A stretch of 64,000 nucleotides of DNA from Anoxynatronum sibiricum (GCF_039414295.1 NZ_JBCITM010000001.1:124001-188000); one strand, 5' to 3'; positions 1 through 8,764 are shown, numbered from the stretch's first letter. Notes: generated by a model from the sequence alone, not told the origin. A program made the numbers and translations.

Positions 1-498
1 CCGATGAATATACCGGGAATTGTGATTGTACAGCACATGCCTCCAGTGTTCACCCGAATGTATGCTGAGCGGTTGGATCAACAGTGTGCACTGTCGGTTT
101 CAGAAGCGAAGACTGGCGATGAAGTTAAACCGGGGAGTGTCTTGATTGCCCCAGGGGATCAGCACATTAAAATAGTGAAAGATCAGCAACGGTGTGTGGT
201 CAGGTGTTTCCGCGGTGACAAAGTCAGCGGTCACTGTCCCTCGGTGGATGTACTGTTTGAATCAGCAGCCCTAACAGTAGGTGCAAAAGCGATGGGTGTC
301 CTGTTGACGGGAATGGGAAGTGATGGTGCCAGGGGGTTGCTGACCATGAGAAAAGCAGGAGCCTACACATTGGGACAGGATAAAGATAGCAGTGTTGTCT
401 ATGGCATGCCAATGGTAGCTTACAATATCGGCGCAGTGGTTCGTCAGTTGCCACTGGAACGTATTCCCTCAGAAATTCTGCGGCACTTGTCCCGCTAA
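1..498 (+). CDS. cheB: CheB-type protein-glutamate methylesterase, catalytic domain (5' end outside window)
   Basis: Hydrolyses glutamyl methyl esters on chemoreceptors during adaptation. The frame is open from base 1 (Pro, then MNIPGIVIVQHMPP), which is the middle of the CheB catalytic domain, so the ATG at base 4 is internal. Visible hallmarks are the QHMPP segment with the catalytic His and GMGSDGARG with the catalytic Asp. The nucleophile Ser motif and any receiver domain must lie upstream of the window. The next gene, a hybrid kinase, starts 20 bases after the stop, so the two are probably co-transcribed. Whether this is classical CheB or a CheB-like domain in another signalling protein cannot be decided from the visible part. 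Confidence 0.9.
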   Translation, partial: PMNIPGIVIVQHMPPVFTRMYAERLDQQCALSVSEAKTGDEVKPGSVLIAPGDQHIKIVKDQQRCVVRCFRGDKVSGHCPSVDVLFESAALTVGAKAMGVLLTGMGSDGARGLLTMRKAGAYTLGQDKDSSVVYGMPMVAYNIGAVVRQLPLERIPSEILRHLSR

Positions 499-518
499 TC
501 GAAGTTTGGAGGCTGATA

Positions 519-2888
519 ATGATGCCCATGGAAGCTAACTTAATGGCTCTGATCTGGGACAGTGTTGGCGATGGTATCATTGCCACTGATACACAGGGTG
601 TGATCATAAACATTAACATAGCTGCTCTGGAGTTGATTGGCATTGAATGGCATGAGGCAGTCAATCAACCGCTGGACAAAATCTTATATTTGTACGATGA
701 TAAGGCTGGTGTTCCGCTGAACGGCTTCTGGGAAAAAGCGCTGAATGAGGCGAGAAAAATAAAGCTTCCCAGAAATGCTAAACTGAAGGGAAGAAACCAG
801 AATTACTACCTGGCTGCAAAATTTTCCCCCATACAAGCATTTGGCCAGCCCCCTCAGGGGGTGGTGGTAGTTTTTCGTGACATTACCCCATTCCGTATAC
901 ATGAAGAGCAGCTCCATTTGTATCGCATGGCCCTTGAACAAAGTCCTTTTTCAGTTGTCATAACAGATGTGGATAACCGAATTGTTTATGTGAACCGCGA
1001 ATTTATGGAATTAACTGGATATGGGCTGGAAGAGGTGATAGGGAAAGACCCCAGACTATTGAAATCTGGCAGCACGCCTGAGAAAACCTATGAACACATG
1101 TGGGAAACCATCACCAGGGGCAGTGTGTGGCAGGGAGAGTTTTACAATCGAAAAAAGGATGGTAACTACTATTGGGAGAAGGCCATCGTGGCGCCGATCA
1201 CTTCTCCAGATGGAAAAATTGACTATTACCTGGCCATCAAAGAAGATGTAACCACGAAGAAAGCCATGGAAGATGAGTTGCGTCGTGCAAGAGAACAGGC
1301 AGATCGCAACCTTAAAAAGAGCCAGTATTACATGGAGCAACTGGAAAATGCACGACGTGCGGCAGATGCTGCCAATAAGGCAAAGAGTGAGTTTTTAGCC
1401 AACATGAGTCACGAGATACGAACTCCACTCAATGGAATGATTGGTATGATTGAACTGACTGCAATGACAAATTTGACCAAAGAGCAACATGATAATCTCG
1501 ACATCATCAGAATTTGCGGAAATAATCTTCTGAATGTCATCAATAATGTGCTGGATTTCTCGAAAATTGAGTCAGGGAAAACAGAAGTTGACCGGGTGGA
1601 TTTTGATGTGCAGGAATGGTTCATGCAATGCCTATTGGTACACCAGGCCCAGGCAGCAAAAAAAGGGATTGATCTGCTGGCAGTGTATGACCCGCATATG
1701 CCAAATAGGCTGCGGGGAGATACGAAGCTCTTGCAGCAGGTGATGAACAATCTTATTGGAAATGCAGTAAAATTTACGGAAACAGGGCATGTCATGGTAA
1801 CCATGGATCATGAAGGGGAGGAAGGCGGATTAGTCTGGACAAAGATTAAAGTCAGTGACACCGGCATTGGTATTCCTGAAGACGAACTACCCCGGCTTTT
1901 TCGAAGTTTTACCCAACTGGACAGTTCCATTACCCGTCGGTTCGGGGGAACAGGACTCGGGTTAGCCATCAGCCGCCAGTTGGTGGAAATGATGGATGGA
2001 ACCATTCATGCTGCCAGTGTCGAAGGTGAAGGCACTACGTTTATAGTCGCCCTTCCCTTTGAGCATGCAATGCAGCAGGAAGATCCCATGCCGGAAAATG
2101 AGATTTCTTCCATGGCTGCCGGTGACATCGGTCAAAAGTGGACTATTCTGGTGGTGGAGGATGATCTCGTTAATCAGACAGTTATCCGAAGTTTGCTCAA
2201 ATTAAAGGGTTATCGAATTCACTGCGCCAATGATGGAAAAGAAGCGGTGAGCGCATGGGAGTCACTTCAGCCAGACCTCATCCTCATGGATATCCAGATG
2301 CCAGGGATGGATGGGATACAGGCAACGGCAGCCATACGGGAACTGGAAAGTGAAAGATCTTCGCGCACACCCATCGTTGCCCTGACAGCTCATGCCATTC
2401 ATGGGGATCGGGAGCGATTTCTGGCATCGGGGATGGATGAATATGTGCCCAAGCCAGTGGAGATGGAACGATTATACCAAACGATCAATAGAATATTAGA
2501 TTCGCCAGATGTGAAAGGCTTGAAACCACTGCAGCAAAAAAGATATACTGAGCCTAACAACTACTTGCCCGTAGAAGCTGATCAATTGATGGCAAAAGCG
2601 GTGGAAGGTTTTATTCCCGATATGTTTTCCCTGTTGGATCGGCTCCACCAACAACTAATTGAGGAAGATATGGAGCAGATTGAACGACTGGCACATCAAG
2701 TGAAAAACCGTGCGGTGGCAGTGGGCGAACTGGACATCAAAAACCAGGCTTTCAAAATTGAGCTGGCTGCCCGAAAACAGGCACTCCAAGATGCCCGAAG
2801 TGCTTACAGCGCATTAAAACAGTCTTTTGAGTCATATGTCTCTTTTGCTGGACAACAGATGGAAACGACAAGGGAAGGAGGGAAATGA
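519..2888 (+). CDS. Cytosolic hybrid sensor histidine kinase (PAS-PAS-HisKA-HATPase-REC-HPt-like)
   Basis: 789 residues without signal peptide or membrane segment. Domains in order: PAS about 8-125, PAS about 137-250, a coiled linker about 255-290, HisKA with the phospho-acceptor H298 in MSHEIRTPLNG, an ATPase domain with N box (NLIGNAVKFT) and G boxes (DTGIGI, GGTGLGL), a receiver domain with D591 in LILMDIQMPG, and a C-terminal helical HPt-like domain around H726 (AHQVKNRAVAVG). The HPt motif is weaker than the usual AHxLKG form, so its activity is uncertain. Start chosen at the first of two ATGs, behind GGAGG at 509-513. The stop overlaps the start of the next gene, a receiver-only protein, suggesting a phosphorelay. 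PAS ligands are unknown. Confidence 0.93.
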   Translation: MMPMEANLMALIWDSVGDGIIATDTQGVIININIAALELIGIEWHEAVNQPLDKILYLYDDKAGVPLNGFWEKALNEARKIKLPRNAKLKGRNQNYYLAAKFSPIQAFGQPPQGVVVVFRDITPFRIHEEQLHLYRMALEQSPFSVVITDVDNRIVYVNREFMELTGYGLEEVIGKDPRLLKSGSTPEKTYEHMWETITRGSVWQGEFYNRKKDGNYYWEKAIVAPITSPDGKIDYYLAIKEDVTTKKAMEDELRRAREQADRNLKKSQYYMEQLENARRAADAANKAKSEFLANMSHEIRTPLNGMIGMIELTAMTNLTKEQHDNLDIIRICGNNLLNVINNVLDFSKIESGKTEVDRVDFDVQEWFMQCLLVHQAQAAKKGIDLLAVYDPHMPNRLRGDTKLLQQVMNNLIGNAVKFTETGHVMVTMDHEGEEGGLVWTKIKVSDTGIGIPEDELPRLFRSFTQLDSSITRRFGGTGLGLAISRQLVEMMDGTIHAASVEGEGTTFIVALPFEHAMQQEDPMPENEISSMAAGDIGQKWTILVVEDDLVNQTVIRSLLKLKGYRIHCANDGKEAVSAWESLQPDLILMDIQMPGMDGIQATAAIRELESERSSRTPIVALTAHAIHGDRERFLASGMDEYVPKPVEMERLYQTINRILDSPDVKGLKPLQQKRYTEPNNYLPVEADQLMAKAVEGFIPDMFSLLDRLHQQLIEEDMEQIERLAHQVKNRAVAVGELDIKNQAFKIELAARKQALQDARSAYSALKQSFESYVSFAGQQMETTREGGK

Positions 2889-3292
2889 TGATAAAAATAC
2901 TCATTGCAGAGGATGATTTGGGTAGTCGAAAATTCATGCAGCAATTTCTTAAAGCTTACGGGGAATGCGACATGACCGTGGATGGCATCGAAACTGTGGA
3001 TGCTTTTCTCCTGGCGTGGGATGAAGGGGAACCTTATGACCTGCTATGTCTGGACATCATGATGCCCAAGTTGGACGGACTTAAAACGCTGAAAATTATT
3101 CGGGAGTTGGAAAATGACAAGCATGTACCAGCGGAGGAGCGGGTTAAGATTGTGATGACCACCGCTCTTAACGAGCAGCAGACGGTTTATGATGCTTTTG
3201 AGCTTGGATGTGAAGCGTTTGCAGCAAAACCCATTAACCAGGAAAAATTGCGTGAAGTATTGCATAAGTTGGGATTTGATCCGATAGAATGA
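2885..3292 (+). CDS. Single-domain response regulator (CheY-like)
   Basis: 135 residues, receiver domain only. The acidic pocket is D10-D11, the phosphorylated residue is D57 in LCLDIMMPK, a Thr lies in the VMTTAL switch region and a Lys in AAKPIN. There is no output domain, so it acts by binding a partner or as a phosphorelay intermediate. Its start overlaps the end of the hybrid kinase gene (ATGATG at 2885), the signature of translational coupling, and GGAGGG just upstream provides the ribosome site. The kinase with an HPt-like end is the obvious partner; the final target is not visible. Confidence 0.92.
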   Translation: MMIKILIAEDDLGSRKFMQQFLKAYGECDMTVDGIETVDAFLLAWDEGEPYDLLCLDIMMPKLDGLKTLKIIRELENDKHVPAEERVKIVMTTALNEQQTVYDAFELGCEAFAAKPINQEKLREVLHKLGFDPIE

Positions 3293-3322
3293 ATTTGAAG
3301 CGGAGTTATGCATACTGTATGA

Positions 3323-3368
3323 CGGCACTTTGGATCCCCACCGTGGGCCTCAGGGTGCTGTTTTTTTT
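3323..3368 (+). terminator. Intrinsic terminator after the signalling operon
   Basis: A GC-rich imperfect hairpin (CCCAC/GTGGG core with an outer GGCAC/GTGCT pairing) is followed by eight T at about 3361-3368. It closes the cheB/kinase/response regulator operon. Confidence 0.65.
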
Positions 3369-3511
3369 AGAAAATCCAGATGAGGATGATCGTACTCTGT
3401 TGGCGAAAATGCATGCGTCCATTTTTGATGAATGAGCGCGGTTCATGGCTGCAATATAGTTGGATTTCAATAGGCATATAGAAATGTTTAATTGGAGAAG
3501 GTGGAAATCCT

Positions 3512-3625
3512 GTGATAGAGTTGGATGTGAAAGAATTAACGAAAATGGGCGAGGTCTGCTGTTTTTCAGATAGGCAGCAGAGAAAGGATGGTCGGTATGT
3601 CACTATATTTTGGGAAGGTGGTTAA
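3512..3625 (+). CDS. Possible 37-residue protein upstream of formate dehydrogenase
   Basis: GTG start at 3512 preceded by GGAGAAGG at 3494-3501; TAA at 3623-3625, three bases before the fdhA ATG. The peptide contains the stretch GEVCCFSDRQQRKDG with adjacent Cys residues. I do not recognise a family. The good ribosome site and tight spacing to fdhA suggest it is translated, either as a leader controlling fdhA or as a small accessory protein. It could also be chance, since 37 codons is short. Confidence 0.35.
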   Translation: MIELDVKELTKMGEVCCFSDRQQRKDGRYVTIFWEGG

Positions 3626-3628
3626 AAG

Positions 3629-6313
3629 ATGATTGAATGCACCATTAATGGACAGGTTGTCCAGACGAAGGAAGGTCAAACGATTTATGAAGCTGCAACC
3701 AGTGCAGGCATAAAGATTCCCACGCTCTGTTATGATGAACGATTAAAACCCCATGGCTCCTGCCGTATTTGTGTCGTAGAGGTGGCGGGTGCCCGTTCAC
3801 TCATGGCTTCCTGCAGTACGCCAGCAGCCAATGGAATGGTCATTCAAACTGAAAGCGAAGCGGTGGTGACTGCCCGGAAAGAAATATTAGATCTTATTCT
3901 GGCCAATCACCCGCTGGATTGTCTCACTTGTGAAAAAGCGGGGCGCTGTACCCTGCAGGATCTGTGTTTTCAGTATGATATTGAAGAGAGTTCCTTTGAC
4001 GGCAAACGCAAAAACTATGACAAAGATACCAGTAACGAATTCTATGTGGCAGATCAGAGTAAATGTATTCTTTGCGGAAAATGTGTTTACGTTTGCTCAC
4101 AGGTTCAAAGTACTGAAGCCATCTGTTTCATAGATCGTGGGTTTGAAACCCATGTGGGAACTCCTTTTGAAATGGGATTGTCAGAATCCACCTGTGTTTC
4201 CTGTGGAAACTGCATCTCTGTCTGTCCGGTTGGAGCGCTGCTTCCCAAACGAAAAGAAAAATACCGTTATTGGGAAACCAGAGAAGTGAAAACCACTTGT
4301 GCCTACTGCGGTGTCGGCTGTCAGATGAAGTTGCTGGTGAAAGAAAACAAAGTGGTGGAAATTTTGCCTGATAAAGGGGCTGCCAACGAAGGGCTTTTGT
4401 GTGTGAAAGGGCGGTTTGCCCATGATTTCATCGGTCATCCTGATCGTTTAACGACACCGTTGATCCGCCGGAACGGCACTTTGGAACCCGCATCCTGGGA
4501 AGAAGCACTGAACCTGGTGACCGAGAAAATTCAGACCATTCGCCAGGAGCATGGGGCAGATGCCATCGCCGGTTTTTCTTCAGCCCGGGTGACCAATGAA
4601 GAAAACTATCTGATGAACAAACTGATGCGCGGTGCCATTGGTACCAATAACATTGACCACTGTGCCCGTTTATGCCACGCTTCCACCGTGGCAGGGCTGG
4701 CAACCACACTGGGAAGCGGTGCCATGACCAATCCCATGGCAGATGTGAAAAATGCCGAGGTGATTTTTATCACCGGTTCCAATACCACGGAAGCACATCC
4801 GGTGATGGGTGCCTATGTGCGCCAGGCTCGGAAAGCCGGCAGCAAGCTGATTGTGGCAGATCCCCGTGAAATTGAACTGGCTGAGGAAGCCGACCTTTTC
4901 CTAAAAATTCGTCCCGGTTCCAGCGTAGCCCTGTCCAATGCCATGATTCATGTGATTCTGCAGGAAAAACTGGAAAACAAAACCTTCATCGAAGAGCACA
5001 CCGAAGACGTTGATCAATTAATAGCTGCTGTGGCAGAATGCACACCGGAGTGGGCAGAAACCGTGACAGGCGTGCCGGCGGAAACCATTCGCCAGGCGGC
5101 TCGTATGTACGCCGATAGCCATGCTTCCAGCATTATTTATTCCATGGGTATCACTCAGCATGTGAATGGCACAGAAAATGTGATGAGTCTTTCCAATCTG
5201 GCACTGGTCACCGGCAATCTGGGAAAACCAGGAGCAGGCGTTAATCCCCTGCGGGGTCAAAATAACGTGCAGGGAGCTTGTGATATGGGCGCGCTGCCCA
5301 ATGTAATGCCTGCTTACCAACCGGTGAACAGCCCCGAAACCATTGCCCGCTTTAAAGAAGCGTGGGGTGTTGCGCTGCCTCAAAGCCCAGGACTCACTGT
5401 CACTCAGGCGATTCCAGCTGCGGCAGAAGGTTCAGTGAAAATGCTTTATGTGATGGGGGAAAATCCCATGATCTCTGATCCGGATACCCATCATGTGAAG
5501 GAAGGGCTGGAAAAAGCGTTCCTTGTGGTTCAGGATATATTCCTCACTGAAACGGGCCAACTGGCAGATGTGGTGTTGCCTGCCGCAGTGTTTGCCGAAA
5601 AAGAGGGTACTTTTACCAATACTGAACGCCGGGTGCAGCGGGTGCGTCAGGCCGTGATGGCTCCTGGAGAGGCACGGCCGGACTGGTGGATTCTCATGCA
5701 GCTCTTGAACCGGCTGGGGCTGGAATCCAGCTACAAAGGACCAAAAGACATTTTTGAGGAGATTCGACGGGTGGCTCCCTCCTATGCAGGTATCAGCTAT
5801 GACCGAATTGAAGAGGAAGGCCTGTGTTGGCCCTGTCCGGCAGAAAGCCATGGAGGAACTCCGATTCTGCATGTGGGTAAAATCGCCCGCGGTGCTGGTC
5901 TCTTTAAACCCGTTCAGTGGCAACCGTCACCAGAGCTGGGACAGGAAGCATATCCTGACATCATGACCACCGGCCGGATTTTGTACCATTTCCATACCCG
6001 TACCATGACCGCCAAGTCGCCGGGCATTGAAGCCATCGCACCGGAAAACTATGTGGAAATTCATCCAGAGATGGCAAGTGCCAAAGGGATTCAGGAGGGC
6101 GATTTGGTAGCAATTGCTTCTCCCAGGGGTGAAATTCGGGTGAAAGCTCGCATCACTGACCGGGTTGACGCTCAGGTGGTTTTTGTCCCCTTCCATTGGA
6201 GTGAGGGTGCCAATGTATTGACCAATGGCGAAGTGCTGGACCCCTACTGCAAAATTCCAGGATTTAAAGTGACAGGCGTTAACGTTGAAAAAACAGGCGA
6301 TCTTGGAGCGTGA
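3629..6313 (+). CDS. fdhA: Formate dehydrogenase alpha subunit, Cys form, with N-terminal ferredoxin domains
   Basis: Molybdopterin oxidoreductase that interconverts formate and CO2. 894 residues: [2Fe-2S] domain with C34, C45, C48, C62; a NuoG-like His-Cys segment (HPLDCLTCEKAGRC); two [4Fe-4S] ferredoxin motifs (CILCGKC and CVSCGNC); the bis-MGD enzyme's own cluster motif (CAYCGVGCQM); and a C-terminal molybdopterin-dinucleotide-binding domain. The Mo ligand position, in HCARLCHAS, is Cys349 where many homologues have selenocysteine. Start ATG behind GGAAGGTGG. Length matches clostridial FdhA. No NuoE/F-like, hydrogenase or electron-bifurcating partner is adjacent, so its electron partner is encoded elsewhere. 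Confidence 0.93.
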   Translation: MIECTINGQVVQTKEGQTIYEAATSAGIKIPTLCYDERLKPHGSCRICVVEVAGARSLMASCSTPAANGMVIQTESEAVVTARKEILDLILANHPLDCLTCEKAGRCTLQDLCFQYDIEESSFDGKRKNYDKDTSNEFYVADQSKCILCGKCVYVCSQVQSTEAICFIDRGFETHVGTPFEMGLSESTCVSCGNCISVCPVGALLPKRKEKYRYWETREVKTTCAYCGVGCQMKLLVKENKVVEILPDKGAANEGLLCVKGRFAHDFIGHPDRLTTPLIRRNGTLEPASWEEALNLVTEKIQTIRQEHGADAIAGFSSARVTNEENYLMNKLMRGAIGTNNIDHCARLCHASTVAGLATTLGSGAMTNPMADVKNAEVIFITGSNTTEAHPVMGAYVRQARKAGSKLIVADPREIELAEEADLFLKIRPGSSVALSNAMIHVILQEKLENKTFIEEHTEDVDQLIAAVAECTPEWAETVTGVPAETIRQAARMYADSHASSIIYSMGITQHVNGTENVMSLSNLALVTGNLGKPGAGVNPLRGQNNVQGACDMGALPNVMPAYQPVNSPETIARFKEAWGVALPQSPGLTVTQAIPAAAEGSVKMLYVMGENPMISDPDTHHVKEGLEKAFLVVQDIFLTETGQLADVVLPAAVFAEKEGTFTNTERRVQRVRQAVMAPGEARPDWWILMQLLNRLGLESSYKGPKDIFEEIRRVAPSYAGISYDRIEEEGLCWPCPAESHGGTPILHVGKIARGAGLFKPVQWQPSPELGQEAYPDIMTTGRILYHFHTRTMTAKSPGIEAIAPENYVEIHPEMASAKGIQEGDLVAIASPRGEIRVKARITDRVDAQVVFVPFHWSEGANVLTNGEVLDPYCKIPGFKVTGVNVEKTGDLGA

Positions 6314-6345
6314 TGATCACCCGATAAGCTAATAGAGGCAGATAG
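6261..6345 (+). repeat. Direct repeat, copy A (3' end of fdhA plus downstream bases)
   Basis: The last codons of fdhA (protein FKVTGVNVEK) and about 30 bases beyond resemble 7946-8027. In the first 31 bases there are only three mismatches, then indels, then a shared GATAAGCT. The pair flanks the AT-rich regulator/PNPOx genes. Confidence 0.7.
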
Positions 6346-6347
6346 CA

Positions 6348-6416
6348 AAACAGACAGTAACCGTCAATGGTCGAGACAAGGCTCCGTGAGCTGCTATTGA
6401 CAGGTGCTGTCTGTTT
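6348..6416 (+). terminator. Long nested hairpin after fdhA
   Basis: Arms 6348-6357 and 6407-6416 (10 bp) enclose 6363-6368/6396-6401 (6 bp) and a GCTC-CGT-GAGC tip at 6381-6391. It is followed by CATTTT. Probable terminator, although the T-run is short. Confidence 0.5.
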
Positions 6417-6463
6417 CATTTTGGGGGCTGTTTAGTGAGTAAGAGAGCGCTCTTGCCAAACAA

Positions 6464-7414
6464 CTATATGGCAGACAAATAACTTCTAAGAGCATCTAAT
6501 TTGTCGATGATCAGATTTTTCAAAGGAACAGGCTGTATCGATCGAATGGTTTCTCCATATCCCATGAAATAAGCAGCAATAAAATTTTCTTCTCCTGCAT
6601 TATAAAAACCTCGAATTGTGTATGCGTCATCCTCCAGGTGCAGCTTCATTGAAGGGTAATGTTCCTTTTGAAAAATGTCTGCTCCTTTTTTGGATACAAT
6701 GACTTCGAAATCTGTTGCACCCGGGGTTTTATAAAGCAGGGCAGCAGATTTTATCAAGTCAGCGACTGGCTTTGAAGGATACACAACGTTCCCTTTCACA
6801 TCGAGTACTTTGTCGCAACGAAACACTTGTGTACAGCCTGTTTCAGCATGATAGCCAGTTGCATACCATTGGCCGTAAGCAGCAGAGATATTAAAAAATT
6901 GAATGGGATGCCACTGAATCGCATTTTTTTTCTGATACTTAATGTCACACACTTTTTCATCAAGAGCGGACTGTAAAATAGCTTTCAAAAAATGACAATG
7001 ATTCTTTTGCGGAATAGACCCTAAGCTAAAAATTTTTTCAGCGTTATGAAGCATTTCGATTTTTTCTGCGGAAAGACAGTTTTCAAATTTGCGCTTTAGT
7101 ATTTCGACACTTAAATGAAAGGGCGTGGTTTCATACGCCCTTAACGTGAGCATTGAAAAATATAATGCAAATACTTCATCAATGTTAAATATAATGGGAG
7201 ATAACAGCCTGTTTTGCAGAATGCCATAATAACCATTTCTGCCTGATTGGGAATAGATGGGCATTCCCATTTCTTCCATTGAATGTACGTCTCTAAGTGC
7301 AGTACTCTTTGAAATCGTATATTTTTCCATTAAATCTTTTAGATTGAAGAAATTCCTGTCGTTCAGAAATAGCATCATATCGTTCAATCGCTCTGATTTG
7401 TTCATCAACTTCAC
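6464..7414 (-). CDS. HTH/WYL-domain transcriptional regulator (YafY type)
   Basis: 316 residues: an N-terminal DeoR-like winged helix about 8-60 (LMEKYTISKSTALRDVHSM), then a WYL-type ligand-sensing domain, and a C-terminal WCX-like part. Such proteins sense small or nucleotide-like ligands, but the ligand here is not predictable. It is divergent from the PNPOx-like gene with about 96 bases between the starts, so that gene is the likely target. The gene is visibly more AT-rich than fdhA and the downstream lipid genes. Together with its partner it lies between two copies of the fdhA tail, which suggests a transferred cassette. Confidence 0.85.
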   Translation of the reverse strand: MKLMNKSERLNDMMLFLNDRNFFNLKDLMEKYTISKSTALRDVHSMEEMGMPIYSQSGRNGYYGILQNRLLSPIIFNIDEVFALYFSMLTLRAYETTPFHLSVEILKRKFENCLSAEKIEMLHNAEKIFSLGSIPQKNHCHFLKAILQSALDEKVCDIKYQKKNAIQWHPIQFFNISAAYGQWYATGYHAETGCTQVFRCDKVLDVKGNVVYPSKPVADLIKSAALLYKTPGATDFEVIVSKKGADIFQKEHYPSMKLHLEDDAYTIRGFYNAGEENFIAAYFMGYGETIRSIQPVPLKNLIIDKLDALRSYLSAI

Positions 7415-7510
7415 CCTTCCCCCAAAAAATGATCATACAAAAAGGTGTCATGATTTGATACCTTTCTGTATTATGCTATAAATATCTCAAAAAGAAAAGG
7501 AGAATGATCG

Positions 7511-7933
7511 ATGATCACGAAAAAGGAATTAACAGGCATGATGAGAACGCAAACCGAAATTGCATTGGCGACAAGCGTTAATGGACAGCCGCATGTGCGA
7601 ATTGTTAATTTCTACTTTGATGCCACAGCAAACACACTGTTTTTTACAACCTTTGGAGATAATGACAAGGTCAAGGAATTTGAAGCGAATCCACAGGTAG
7701 CTTTCACGACAATCCCCCATCATGGCTATGAACATGTGAAGGCAAATGGCATTGTCAAAAAGAGTGACCGCACTATTTTCGATGTTGCTGATGGGTTCAC
7801 AAGTAAAATTCCAGACTATCAAGATACGATTGAGCAAGCCGGAGAACAGTTAGTCCTTTATGAAATCAAGTTTGACACGGCAGTGGTTACATTGGATTTT
7901 GAGCACATGGATACCATTTGCCTGGAGGGTTGA
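7511..7933 (+). CDS. Pyridoxamine 5'-phosphate oxidase-like flavin-binding protein
   Basis: 140 residues, the usual size for small split-barrel PNPOx-family proteins. It begins MITKKELTGMMRTQTEIALATSVNGQPHVRIV-type, with the strand pattern typical of the FMN-binding barrel. Family members bind FMN, F420 or heme and reduce or sense small molecules; the substrate here is unknown. Start ATG behind AAAGGAG at about 7496-7502. It is divergent from the WYL regulator and likely controlled by it. Its TGA is followed in the same frame by a remnant of the fdhA 3' end. Confidence 0.85.
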   Translation: MITKKELTGMMRTQTEIALATSVNGQPHVRIVNFYFDATANTLFFTTFGDNDKVKEFEANPQVAFTTIPHHGYEHVKANGIVKKSDRTIFDVADGFTSKIPDYQDTIEQAGEQLVLYEIKFDTAVVTLDFEHMDTICLEG

Positions 7934-7945
7934 GAGAAGGTCACC

Positions 7946-7996
7946 AGATTTAGAGTGACAGGCGTCAGCGTTGAAAAACAGATGATCGCCTTGTGA
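7946..7996 (+). pseudogene. Remnant of a formate dehydrogenase C-terminus (repeat copy B)
   Basis: Reads RFRVTGVSVEKQMIAL then stop, against FKVTGVNVEK at the end of the intact fdhA. Base similarity continues past the stop to about 8027 (GATAAGCT shared). The differences preserve the protein sequence, so this looks like the tail of a second fdh copy or a duplicated target left when the neighbouring cassette arrived. Confidence 0.65.
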
Positions 7997-8027
7997 TTGC
8001 TGTCTGATAAGCTCAGCGACAGATAAA

Positions 8028-8060
8028 GCAGAAGCTGCCGAAAAATCCGGCAGCTTCTGC
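8028..8060. terminator. Strong hairpin terminator between convergent genes
   Basis: A perfect 13-bp stem (8028-8040 with 8048-8060) and 7-base loop, followed by TTCTT. It sits between the PNPOx-like gene (+) and the phospholipase gene (-). Confidence 0.8.
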
Positions 8061-8077
8061 TTCTTATGAAATCACCT

Positions 8078-8764
8078 CTATACCACTTTGCCCATCAGAC
8101 TGGGGTGGGGTATTGAGGTGGAGCATTCGGTCAGAGAGACAATTTCCTTCTGTAAAAGCAGCAGCACAGCTGCAGTGCTGTGGAAAGCCCGGGGCAGCAG
8201 TTCGGCAGTGCTGTGCTTCATTTGCTCTTCAGTGGGCTGATGAAGTAACATTTCATGAGAAAGAGAGCGAAGTGCATTTGACTCCAGGATCTCCAGTGGA
8301 TGCCGCCCCTTCACTGCAACAAGCCTGCGGGGAATAAAGGCCTGAAAATGGTCTGCAGCCCAGGATTCATAGTGGTGATGCCCCTGCAAAAGACAGCCAA
8401 TGGCATGGTGGGGCACACAGAGATCCTGTATCAGGTGCAGCACGATCCCCAAGTGGAAAAAATAGCGTTGTGCGTGACGCTCTTTGAATGCTTCATCCAT
8501 GATTTTCAGGTTGTTTGTCAGCTCGTCGGCAGCATGGTGAACACCGGGAAGGCCGCTGTGCTGCAAGGGGTGATAAAAATGACTCAGGTTTCGCAACCCC
8601 TGATCAGTCCACTGGCTGCCTTGATGAATGAAGCTCATGAAAGGGGGGAGAAGTGCTGCCAAATACCGGTGACCGCTGCCGGCGAGAAGTGCCGGCACAT
8701 GCTCGGAACAGCAGCGATGAACATTTTTTTGTGGGGTGGAAGACTTGGAAAAAAGTGTCAGCAT
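8078..8764 (-). CDS. Zinc-dependent phospholipase C family protein
   Basis: 228 residues from the ATG at 8764. Metal-ligand motifs of the bacterial zinc phospholipase C / S1-P1 fold are visible: NLSHFYHP, ERHAQRYFFHLG with HLIQDLCVPHHA, and HHHYESWAADHF. Family members cleave phospholipids to diacylglycerol plus a phosphorylated head group. No signal peptide is evident, so it may act at the inner membrane face. The start is set by AGGAGGGG 8 bases upstream and overlaps the end of the glycosyltransferase gene by 7 bases, so the two are translationally coupled. No C-terminal C2-like domain as in clostridial alpha-toxin is present. Confidence 0.8.
   Translation of the reverse strand: MLTLFSKSSTPQKNVHRCCSEHVPALLAGSGHRYLAALLPPFMSFIHQGSQWTDQGLRNLSHFYHPLQHSGLPGVHHAADELTNNLKIMDEAFKERHAQRYFFHLGIVLHLIQDLCVPHHAIGCLLQGHHHYESWAADHFQAFIPRRLVAVKGRHPLEILESNALRSLSHEMLLHQPTEEQMKHSTAELLPRAFHSTAAVLLLLQKEIVSLTECSTSIPHPSLMGKVV

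Noticed and set aside
7931..7996. Read-through of the PNPOx-like gene's TGA as selenocysteine into the FDH-like tail
   Set aside because: The protein is already full length for its family at the stop, and the tail is homologous to fdhA instead of the PNPOx family. A duplicated fdhA end explains it.
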